Of a DNA stretch of 35,029 nucleotides, positions 12,944 through 19,086 are shown in pieces. Both the position numbers and the translations under genes were made by a program. This DNA is from Prevotellaceae bacterium (GTDB taxonomy: Bacteria; Bacteroidota; Bacteroidia; Bacteroidales; Bacteroidaceae). Position 1 is the first letter of the stretch. Each line of letters starts with the position of its first letter. The notes under the pieces were generated by a model, which saw nothing but the letters and a program-made list of their open reading frames with translations, ran no database searches and was not told the origin of the DNA. Location: assembly GCA_029218445.1 (NCBI GenBank), contig JAQXRI010000053.1, forward strand, positions 1-35,029. The letters run 5' to 3'.

Positions 12944-13054
12944 GGTGAGTGCTTCATTTTATATTTCTTGTATTCCATTATATTATCTATATTAACATTT
13001 ATAGTATAAAACGGCATAAACAAAAAAATATTATTCCAAAATGCAGATTATTTT

Positions 13055-13166
13055 ATCCACAAGTGGATTTTTCTGTAAACAGCAATTATCAGCAATTGGT
13101 CAGCAATTGGCAAAAATATTTTCTTTTAATTGCTGTTATATTGCTGAAAATTGCTGTTCAAAACCC
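13055..13166. repeat. AGCAATT/AATTGCT hairpin repeat, copy E
   Basis: A perfect palindrome, ATCCACAAGTGGAT (13055-13068), is followed by TTTTCTGTAAACAGCAATTA, two more CAGCAATTG boxes, an A/T core and the facing arm with AATTGCTG, ATTGCTG and AATTGCTGTTC. It ends 15 bp before the amidase ATG, in its leader. Confidence 0.85.
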
Positions 13167-13180
13167 AAAACTTTGAAGTT

Positions 13181-13603
13181 ATGAGGAAAATATCTTTAAT
13201 TATCGTGCACTGCTCCGCCAACAGGGCGGGGAGTGCTGTCCGCATGGCGGACATTGACAGGTATCATCGGTCGCTTGGTTGGAACGGATGCGGGTATCAT
13301 TATGTCATTCCAACGGACGGAAGCATTGAGGCTGGCCGTCCCGAAGAGAAGGTGGGTGCCCACTGCAAGAACCACAATAGCCACAGCATTGGCGTTTGCT
13401 ATGTCGGCGGCTTGGCTGCCGACGGCAAGACCCCAAAGGACACACGCACTGAGGCACAGAAGCGTGCGTTGAGAATGTTGTTAGCGGATTTGCATAAGCG
13501 ATATCCGAAGGCGTTGATAGTGGGTCATTGTGATTTGGACCCTAAGAAACCGTGTTGTCCGGGGTTTGACGTGATTAATGATTATCGATTAACTTTCGAT
13601 TAA
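13181..13603 (+). CDS. N-acetylmuramoyl-L-alanine amidase (T7 lysozyme-like)
   Basis: This is a 140-aa Amidase_2/PGRP-fold enzyme that would cut the bond between muramic acid and the peptide stem of peptidoglycan. The zinc ligands of the family are visible: His in LIIVHCSAN near residue 9, His in IVGHCDLDPKKPCCPGF near residue 120, and the Cys of that last stretch. The catalytic-type Tyr and Lys are in YHYVIPTDG and DPKK. The cargo is a single domain without a signal peptide, as in phage T7 lysozyme, so export would need a helper. Start ATG 13181 (MRKISLIIVHCS) is preferred; the frame opens 10 codons earlier inside the repeat. It is the last gene of the VirE cluster, 4 bp from the convergent upxY stop. 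Confidence 0.9.
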   Translation: MRKISLIIVHCSANRAGSAVRMADIDRYHRSLGWNGCGYHYVIPTDGSIEAGRPEEKVGAHCKNHNSHSIGVCYVGGLAADGKTPKDTRTEAQKRALRMLLADLHKRYPKALIVGHCDLDPKKPCCPGFDVINDYRLTFD

Positions 13604-13607
13604 TGAT

Positions 13608-14333
13608 TTATGATTTGTCCGTCGGTGTATAGGGCTTCAGATAACCACGGGGGATGTAGGCGGTGGCGATGGTGAGCAGACCGTCGATGATGACTGCCAC
13701 ACGGAGCTGCTTGCAATAGCGCGCCACCTTGCCGATGACACCCTTGAAGTCGCCACCGGTGACTATGACGGTCTCGCCCTTCTCAAACTGATGCTTGTTG
13801 TTGGGCACGACGATGTTGTCGGCTTCCTGCTGCCCGCAGATAATCTTTAGCGACTCCATCTGGCGGTCGGGGACTATGAGCGGCTCCTTTTTTCTTTCGT
13901 CGCCGAGACCGACATGGCGGTAATAGAAGCGGAGATGGGGGAGATTGGCATTGTCATAGACGAAGGTCTTGAGGATTTCTTCGGTGCTTTGGGCAAAAAA
14001 GATGTTGGGAAGGCGTGACTCCTCAACCTTCTTGCGCTTGCCGTTGACCATGCGATAGACCTTGATGGTGGGATGGTAAACCTCAACGCCATGTTGGGCG
14101 AGGTATTCGTAGGACGTTTTGACCCGACCGTAGGTGGCGCGGAGGACGTACCAATGAAGCGGCTTACTTGTGGGCTGGACATAGTTGGTGGACACCCCTG
14201 TTTGTGAGTTTTCCGCCGGTGTTGACGGTTGAACTTCGGGGAGGACATCGGGGGCAAACCCGGTGCGTGGAGGGGTTGACCCACCCTCAGGGTCGCGTTG
14301 CGCGTCACCAATATCTGCACTTTTCAATTCCAT
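13608..14333 (-). CDS. UpxY-family transcription antiterminator (NusG paralogue)
   Basis: This is a 241-aa protein. The NusG N-terminal domain starts at Trp61 (WYVLRATYGR), continues with GVEVYHPTIKVYRMVNGKRK and RLPNIFFAQSTEEI, and a KOW motif follows near 185-205 (FEKGETVIVTGGDFKGVIGK). UpxY proteins bind RNA polymerase in the leader of their own surface-polysaccharide operon and let it read through. Here no polysaccharide genes follow: the next gene is the convergent amidase 4 bp away, so the gene is an orphan in this window. The first 60 residues are a Pro/Ser/Thr-rich extension not usual in the family, and residues 35-53 are encoded by a 56-bp sequence that recurs at 16608. ATG 14333 is the only ATG before the domain. 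Confidence 0.87.
   Translation of the reverse strand: MELKSADIGDAQRDPEGGSTPPRTGFAPDVLPEVQPSTPAENSQTGVSTNYVQPTSKPLHWYVLRATYGRVKTSYEYLAQHGVEVYHPTIKVYRMVNGKRKKVEESRLPNIFFAQSTEEILKTFVYDNANLPHLRFYYRHVGLGDERKKEPLIVPDRQMESLKIICGQQEADNIVVPNNKHQFEKGETVIVTGGDFKGVIGKVARYCKQLRVAVIIDGLLTIATAYIPRGYLKPYTPTDKS
14175..14230. repeat. 56-bp direct repeat, copy inside upxY
   Basis: These 56 bp match 16608-16663 with one mismatch (T for C at the seventh position), in the same orientation. They encode residues 35-53 of the UpxY N-terminal extension. The two copies are 2.4 kb apart and bracket the upxY promoter and the DUF4143 ATPase gene. Confidence 0.92.
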
Positions 14334-14523
14334 ATTGATGATTTTAACCTATCCTATACAGAACCTGGTTAAGAAACGACAAAAGAAGGGGATAATATGC
14401 TGAGCGTCAGTAATCTTACTCTATAAAAGCCTATCTATTGACAGATAAAGAGGAGGATGACAGCTATGGGCTGTGCCTTCTGTGAGTCGGAAAGCCACGG
14501 CACGAGGTCGTGGGATTCGCAGG

Positions 14524-14551
14524 CAAAGGTACAGCCTTTGCTGTGAACAAA
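14524..14551 (-). promoter_or_regulatory. Probable upxY promoter
   Basis: On the minus strand TACCTTTG (14531-14524) fits the -7 consensus TAnnTTTG, and a TTTG lies at 14551-14548, 16 bp upstream, slightly closer than usual. The transcript would have a leader of about 185 nt before the upxY ATG, with short hairpins such as CCACG/CGTGG (14493-14512) that could be antitermination targets. Confidence 0.55.
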
Positions 14552-14762
14552 AAAAAAAAATGACTAAAGTTTGTTAATTGTCAGGTTTTTGTTGGCATTT
14601 GTTTCACAATATGCAGAAAAACGGAGGCAAAACCGCTGCAATAACCACATACAAGCACCTGATTTTCCAAAGCCCGACAGCATGGTGGGCTTCGTCGATG
14701 ACCACCAAAGATAAGGCATGTTCCCCCTGTCCCCCGGTGGGAGGTGTTGAAAAACCGTAGAA
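14552..14762. other. Gene-free stretch between upxY promoter and DUF4143 terminator
   Basis: No complete gene is supported. A minus-strand frame contains LVVIDEAHHA (around 14690-14720), which resembles a helicase motif II, but no other helicase motif is near, so it is at best a scrap of a gene. Confidence 0.4.
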
Positions 14763-14781
14763 TTGTGGCCATGCCACAAAG

Positions 14782-14805
14782 GGCTAAGAGCCGCAGCCCT
14801 TAGCC
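14782..14805 (-). terminator. Hairpin downstream of the DUF4143 ATPase gene
   Basis: GGCTAAG (14782-14788) pairs with CTTAGCC (14799-14805). Directly beside it a second hairpin, TTGTGGC-CAT-GCCACAA (14763-14779), is also perfect. Read on the minus strand they follow the stop at 14848 by about 45 bp. The T-run after them is short. Confidence 0.5.
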
Positions 14806-14847
14806 TATATGGTTATTTACCCAAAAAACAGTAATTATGTGGAAAGT

Positions 14848-16101
14848 CTATAAATCCAGTGCAGATGGTCGGGTCAGAAAATCCCTAAGGCATATTGTAG
14901 TGATACCTTTGTCGTCATGGTGAACTAGTTGGTCATCTGCCACAATGACTACTTTCTTAAAAGAGTCATCCACCTTTGACAGAGACAGGCACTCCTGCCT
15001 TCTTTTCTCGTCAGTGTCCATCTTGTATGCAGACTGGATATAATACCTCCTTGAACCTTGGTTGCATACGAAGTCAATCTCCAGTTGCACCTTCTGTCGC
15101 TTGCCTTCCGAGGAAGTTGTTTCTGTAACCACAACCCCGACATCAACATTGAATCCCCTATATAGCAATTCATTATATATCATGTTCTCCATCAAATGCG
15201 TCTTCTCGTTCTGACGGAAATTCAATCTGGCATTTCTTAGTCCTAAGTCTGAGAAATAATATTTTGATGGTGTGTCAATGTAGCGTCTTCCCTTTACATC
15301 GTAACGCATGGACCGCGATACGAGGAATGAGTCACACAGATAGTCGAGCCATTTCTTAACCGTGTCATTGGTAATCTTTACGTTCTTCACTGTTGCGAAT
15401 GTGTTGACAATCTTTGTGGGATTAGTCAAGCTGCCCACTGCAGACGCCACAATATTAACCATCTCCCCTAATTCCGTCTCATTCTTCACATGATAGCGTC
15501 CAACAATATCAGAGATGTATGTCTTCTCAAACAGCCCCTTCAGATAATCCACCTTTTGTTTTTCCGTTTTATAAGATAATATTTGTGGCAGACCACCATA
15601 AGTCAGATATTCGTCCAACGCCATTTTATAATCGCCCTCATATACCGAAAAGAATTCTCCAAATGACAATGGCAACATGTAGATTTCATCTCCACGGCCC
15701 CGGAACTCTGTTATTACATCTTTCGACAAGAACCTTGCGTTCGAGCCAGTAACATAAACATCGGCATTGACAACATTCAAGTAAGAGTTTAGGACGTCCT
15801 CAAACTCATCCACCATCTGTATCTCATCAAGCAGTATGTAGTACATATCCTTGTCCATCATCCTGCCATCTATATATTCAAGCAAGTTGTCGGGATCTCT
15901 AAGCGATTTGTTCCTTCTGTCTTCCAGGTTGACAGTAATGATATGGTCATCTGCTACACCCTCGGCAATAAGCCAATCGGTGAACAGATGAAACAACAAG
16001 TATGACTTACCGCATCTCCGCACTCCAGTGACAACTTTTATCATACGGTTATGCCTGCTGTCAATCAGTCTTTTAAGATATATGTCTCTGTTGATATTCA
16101 T
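14848..16101 (-). CDS. AAA-family ATPase with DUF4143 domain
   Basis: This is a 417-aa protein. Walker A GVRRCGKS is at residues 26-33, Walker B ILLDEIQMV is near 87-95, and the sensor-like VYVTGSNARFLS follows, all of the AAA_14 domain. The DUF4143 region in the second half has YYFSDLGLRNARL and the nuclease-like core LEIDFVCNQGSRRYYIQSAY. Members are widespread, often in multiple copies in Bacteroidota, and their function is not established. ATG 16101 (MNINRDIYLKR) is the family-typical start; the 35 codons upstream cover the promoter region and are not family-like. The gene lies alone between two copies of a 56-bp repeat. A TATATTCG box at 16153-16146 is a possible -7 element. Confidence 0.88.
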   Translation of the reverse strand: MNINRDIYLKRLIDSRHNRMIKVVTGVRRCGKSYLLFHLFTDWLIAEGVADDHIITVNLEDRRNKSLRDPDNLLEYIDGRMMDKDMYYILLDEIQMVDEFEDVLNSYLNVVNADVYVTGSNARFLSKDVITEFRGRGDEIYMLPLSFGEFFSVYEGDYKMALDEYLTYGGLPQILSYKTEKQKVDYLKGLFEKTYISDIVGRYHVKNETELGEMVNIVASAVGSLTNPTKIVNTFATVKNVKITNDTVKKWLDYLCDSFLVSRSMRYDVKGRRYIDTPSKYYFSDLGLRNARLNFRQNEKTHLMENMIYNELLYRGFNVDVGVVVTETTSSEGKRQKVQLEIDFVCNQGSRRYYIQSAYKMDTDEKRRQECLSLSKVDDSFKKVVIVADDQLVHHDDKGITTICLRDFLTRPSALDL

Positions 16102-16298
16102 ATCGTATTCGATTTTTAGGAGGTTTTCCACCTGAATTTCGACTGCGAATATACAAAAATAACCCCAAACACAATGTTTTTCTCTGATTTTTATATCAAA
16201 TATCACACAGATTTAACATTTTTATACCCAAATACCACTAAAAACAAACATTTTCATACAGCAATCAATAATCGGTATCTTCATTCAATTATTATGAT

Positions 16299-16514
16299 TT
16301 ATACAACAAACACCTTTAAGAACGTTTGTATAATCTTTAGAGAAAGATTGCCCTCGTTATACAGTATGTACTTCCTTAACATCTCAGGCAACTGGAATTG
16401 TCCCGTCTTCAATCTGTATCCGCACTTTATTATGGTGTCAAAATCCATAATGACAGGAACGGAAAATTTGATACTGTCATTGAGTGTGACATCCTTATAC
16501 TCAAATATGTACAA
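16299..16514 (-). CDS. Hypothetical protein (71 aa), possibly a gene fragment
   Basis: This is a 71-residue open frame starting MYIFEYKDVTLNDSIKFSVP, with a mixed beta/alpha look and YRLKTGQFQLPEMLRKYI in the middle. I recognise no family. It stands alone in an A+T-rich 700-bp gap upstream of the DUF4143 gene on the same strand, and may be the 5' end of a broken gene or chance. Confidence 0.25.
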   Translation of the reverse strand: MYIFEYKDVTLNDSIKFSVPVIMDFDTIIKCGYRLKTGQFQLPEMLRKYILYNEGNLSLKIIQTFLKVFVV

Positions 16515-16607
16515 TTTTACACGGAATATTTTTATTTTTACCGCAATAAAATGACATTATAACGCTTAATTGTTGACTGATGACTGATTGCTGATGATTG
16601 CTGATGA

Positions 16608-16663
16608 CTGGACACAGTTGGTGGACACCCCTGTTTGTGAGTTTTCCGCCGGTGTTGACGGTT
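16608..16663. repeat. 56-bp direct repeat, intergenic copy of an upxY segment
   Basis: It is identical to 14175-14230 in 55 of 56 positions. It is preceded by a low-complexity tract built on TGATGACTGATTGCTGATGA (16576-16607) and followed by DNA unlike upxY. It is either a remnant of a second upxY-like gene or a mobile segment. Confidence 0.9.
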
Positions 16664-16758
16664 CCATATACAAAAATGATTGCCTCACCACAGCAAAGGC
16701 AAAGGGAATTTGAAAAAAGACAATAAACCCATTTCAGGATATGTTTTTCATGTAAAAG

Positions 16759-16790
16759 TTTGCATAATACTTAAAAGATTAGTATATTTG
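16759..16790 (+). promoter_or_regulatory. Strong Bacteroidota-type promoter
   Basis: TTTG (16759-16762) and TATATTTG (16783-16790) are 20 bp apart, the full -33/-7 consensus. It lies 31 bp before the ATG of a 48-codon ORF and would also serve the DUF2461 and Nim-like genes behind it. Confidence 0.78.
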
Positions 16791-16821
16791 CAGCCTATTA
16801 TCGGGAGTAAAACATTAAACG

Positions 16822-16968
16822 ATGAAAGTATTAGGAAATCATCGGCATCCACTTGCAGCCATTAGGCATCTGCTTCGCGAGATGACTGATAGAACAAGAT
16901 ACAAAGTAATAGAACTCAACACCGGCATCACAGGATGGACAGATGCCGGCAAGGAAACAGTTAGATAA
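16822..16968 (+). CDS. Small ORF behind a strong promoter (48 aa)
   Basis: ATG 16822 opens a 48-codon frame starting MKVLGNHRHPLAAIRHLLRE and ending with WTDAGKETVR before TAA. It is basic at the start and has no membrane segment. I recognise no family. It starts 31 bp after a consensus -7 box and ends 31 bp before the DUF2461 ATG, so it sits where a real first gene or a leader peptide would be. It could equally be the stump of a longer gene. Confidence 0.42.
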   Translation: MKVLGNHRHPLAAIRHLLREMTDRTRYKVIELNTGITGWTDAGKETVR

Positions 16969-16999
16969 AAAAAGATTTGCAAGTCACAGTATAAAAAAG

Positions 17000-17680
17000 A
17001 TGAAAGAAATAATTGATTTTCTGCGCGACCTTTCGTGCAATAATAATAGGGAGTGGTTTACTGCCAACAAGCAACGATATCAGAAGGTATTGTCGCGTTG
17101 GCATGAGTTTTGCGAGAAGCTCATAAGGGAAGTCGGACAATTTGACCCGGACATAGCCTGCCTGACTGTCAAGGACTGTACTTATAGGATATATCGCGAC
17201 ACTCGCTTTAGTGCTGACAAAAGCCCCTACAAGACTCATTTCGGCGTGTTTCTGTCAAAAGGCGGCAAGAAATCAATGCACGCCGGCTACTACTTCCATG
17301 TGGGCACTGGCTCAGGAAATGAATACCCCCATTGCCACATGATAGCATCGGGAAACTATTGCTTCGCCCCACACGTGGTCAAGATGCTTCGCGAGGACAT
17401 CAGTTTCGGTTGGGAGGAATTCAAGACGGAGGTTCTTGATGTTGCCGACCCTTCGTTCATGGTAGATATGGACGGTGCCCTGAAGCGAGTGCCGAAGGAT
17501 TATCCTGCCGATGCGCCATACGCAGACTTCATGCGTCTGAAGAGTTTCTCATTGGTCACTTACCTCTACAATGATTTCATTCTCCAGCCTAATCTCGTGC
17601 AACGTGTGGCAGAACTGTTCAAGACCGTAAAGCCTTTCAACGACTATATCAACCGGGCGGTGGATTTTACAGATGATTGA
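17000..17680 (+). CDS. DUF2461 family protein
   Basis: This is a 226-aa protein of the DUF2461 (TIGR02453) family. KEIIDFLRDLSCNNNREWF is the N-terminal signature and is followed by TYRIYRDTRFSADKSPYKTH, the most conserved block, then FGVFLSKGGKKSMHAGYYFH and a C-terminal TYLYNDFILQPNL. The length is as usual. The biochemical role is unknown; the protein is cytosolic with no signal peptide. ATG 17000 gives the family start; the frame is open 19 codons upstream, overlapping the small ORF. The Nim-like gene follows after 34 bp on the same strand and may be cotranscribed. Confidence 0.9.
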   Translation: MKEIIDFLRDLSCNNNREWFTANKQRYQKVLSRWHEFCEKLIREVGQFDPDIACLTVKDCTYRIYRDTRFSADKSPYKTHFGVFLSKGGKKSMHAGYYFHVGTGSGNEYPHCHMIASGNYCFAPHVVKMLREDISFGWEEFKTEVLDVADPSFMVDMDGALKRVPKDYPADAPYADFMRLKSFSLVTYLYNDFILQPNLVQRVAELFKTVKPFNDYINRAVDFTDD

Positions 17681-17702
17681 CGTGCCAATAAAATACAGTA
17701 TC

Positions 17703-17710
17703 AGGAGGTG
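17703..17710 (+). promoter_or_regulatory. Strong Shine-Dalgarno before the Nim-like gene
   Basis: AGGAGGTG lies 4 bp before the ATG at 17715 (AGGAGGTGATTTATG). This is close to the full complement of the 16S rRNA 3' end. No other gene start I inspected in this window has one, and Bacteroidota rarely use it, so it stands out. Confidence 0.85.
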
Positions 17711-17714
17711 ATTT

Positions 17715-18236
17715 ATGAGAAAGAAAAGTAGAGAGATGAATGCCGCTTGGGCACTTGAAGTGATGGACAAGGCACCGTATATAACAGTCGGTATGACCGA
17801 CATCAACGGAAAGCCTTATTCAGTACCGTTGTCCTTGGCCCGTACAGATGAGCAGACCTTTTATTTTCATTGTGCTACAGAGGGGAAGAAACTTGACATT
17901 ATTCAAGCAAATCCTTGCGTATGCCTAAGTGCTGTGAGCAAATGCAAGCCAACAGTAGGCCCCAAGGATGGCAGTTTTACCTTAGAGTTCAAGTCTGCCA
18001 TAGCATTTGGCAAGGCTGAGATTGTTACCGACGATACCGAGAAGCGCCGTGCGCTCCAGGCCATTTGCCAGCGTTTCCTGCCCCATCACATGGATGCCTT
18101 CGATGCTGCGGTGGAGCGGAGCATGTCTCGTACGACCATCGTACGAATCACGCTCACGGAGCCTCCTGTAGGAAAGCGCAAGCAGTATGATGCCAATGGC
18201 GACGAGATGAAATACGGACGTATGGAAAAACCATGA
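17715..18236 (+). CDS. Nim-like pyridoxamine 5'-phosphate oxidase family protein
   Basis: This is a 173-aa split-barrel flavoprotein of the Pyridox_ox_2/Nim type. It shows GMTDINGKPYSVPLSLARTD, TFYFHCATEGKKLDIIQANP and FKSAIAFGKAEIV, matching the layout of 5-nitroimidazole reductases (NimA-like: PYAVPLSYV...IYFHCAKEGHKLD...SVIAFGKA). Such proteins bind flavin and some inactivate nitroimidazoles; many relatives have other or unknown substrates, so resistance should not be assumed. The start ATG 17715 is fixed by a strong Shine-Dalgarno 4 bp upstream. That signal is foreign to this phylum's habits and points to acquisition from another phylum, for example Bacillota. It is the last gene of the possible 16822-18236 operon. 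Confidence 0.85.
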   Translation: MRKKSREMNAAWALEVMDKAPYITVGMTDINGKPYSVPLSLARTDEQTFYFHCATEGKKLDIIQANPCVCLSAVSKCKPTVGPKDGSFTLEFKSAIAFGKAEIVTDDTEKRRALQAICQRFLPHHMDAFDAAVERSMSRTTIVRITLTEPPVGKRKQYDANGDEMKYGRMEKP

Positions 18237-18412
18237 TGCCTACACCCGAACAGCTCTCAATCAAGCCTCTATTGCCACTGCCCTTATAAACCAAATTCAA
18301 ACATTGCAAGCTTATTGAGGTCAAAAATACCAGTCCTGTCAGCCTTGAGAATGGAAGCAATAGGGATTGTTAATTATCAGCTGAACTTTCCCACCTTTTT
18401 CTATGCAGTGCG
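18237..18412. other. Intergenic, no gene seen
   Basis: There is no supported reading frame or clear hairpin terminator between the Nim-like stop and the palindromic element at 18413. Confidence 0.5.
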
Positions 18413-18582
18413 GTAACTTACTCCCCCTCTAAGATAGAGGGGGTGTCACGTAGTGACGGGGGCGTATGAACTGCCGCATAAGAAATATTTACCGAGGCAG
18501 TACATACATTTACTATCGAGGCAGTACATACTCCCTCCCCCCGTAGGGGGACTCCCCCTACCTTAGGGGGAGAGCAAGTTAC
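18413..18582. mobile_element. MITE-like palindromic element of about 170 bp
   Basis: The ends are inverted: GTAACTTACTC at the left and, on the minus strand, GTAACTTGCTC at the right. Inside are CCCCCTCT/AGAGGGGG (18423-18443), the palindrome GTCACGTAGTGAC (18445-18457), two direct copies of CGAGGCAGTACATAC (18493 and 18517) and GTAGGGGG/CCCCCTAC (18543-18561), which competes with CTCCCCCTA/TAGGGGGAG. The flanks CAGTGCGG (18406) and CACTGCGG (18585) match in 7 of 8. There is no coding capacity, so transposition would need an enzyme in trans. Confidence 0.6.
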
Positions 18583-18761
18583 TCCACTGCGGAATGTAGG
18601 TTCACCACTGCGGAACATAAAACGAAAGCCTGCTTCCGACTAATATGAACAAGCTGAGGGGAACTATTTACAACAGATACTGACAAACATTCACCCACGG
18701 CTATGGCAAAGTATGTGCCGGGGCATTGGACTCATGATACACACGAAATGTATGGTTTCAC

Positions 18762-19055
18762 TTACGTCCAAAACTCTTCTTTGCCCGTTGGTCTCATCTC
18801 GCCTCCACACTTTGGACAAGTATGGAGATTCCATCGGCGGATGTTCAGACTGCTGCACTGTAGGCATAGGCGGCCGGCCTCGCTGTTGAACGACGGGGCA
18901 ACCTCGCCTATGATGCCTCCCACAACCACATTCTGCAACGAATGGCAGTCGCAACACTCCATCGGCACTATCTGCTGCTGAAACAGTCCGCGGCCGTCAT
19001 ACACATCGGCCTCATAGCCACATGATTGGCATCGGAAGATACGTTTTCTTGACAT
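18762..19055 (-). CDS. Zinc-ribbon protein (97 aa)
   Basis: This is a 97-aa protein with two probable zinc ribbons. Cys9/Cys12 (FRCQSCGYEA) pair with Cys34/Cys37 (ECCDCHS), and Cys64/Cys67 (LCLQC) pair with Cys80/Cys83 (TCPKCGG). The first resembles rubredoxin-like knuckles of small regulators, the second a C4 ribbon. No enzymatic motif is seen; binding to nucleic acid or protein is likely but unproven. It is the last gene of the minus-strand unit SIMPL - hrpB - zinc ribbon, 31 bp after the hrpB stop. The start at 19055 (MSRKRIFRC) is unambiguous. Confidence 0.78.
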   Translation of the reverse strand: MSRKRIFRCQSCGYEADVYDGRGLFQQQIVPMECCDCHSLQNVVVGGIIGEVAPSFNSEAGRLCLQCSSLNIRRWNLHTCPKCGGEMRPTGKEEFWT

Positions 19056-19086
19056 AAGATGTTGTCTTTATAATTCGGGAGCAAAG

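Noticed and set aside
14690..14720. DEAH helicase remnant (LVVIDEAHHA on the minus strand)
   Set aside because: A single ten-residue motif without any further helicase motif nearby, in a frame of about 60 codons; may be chance.
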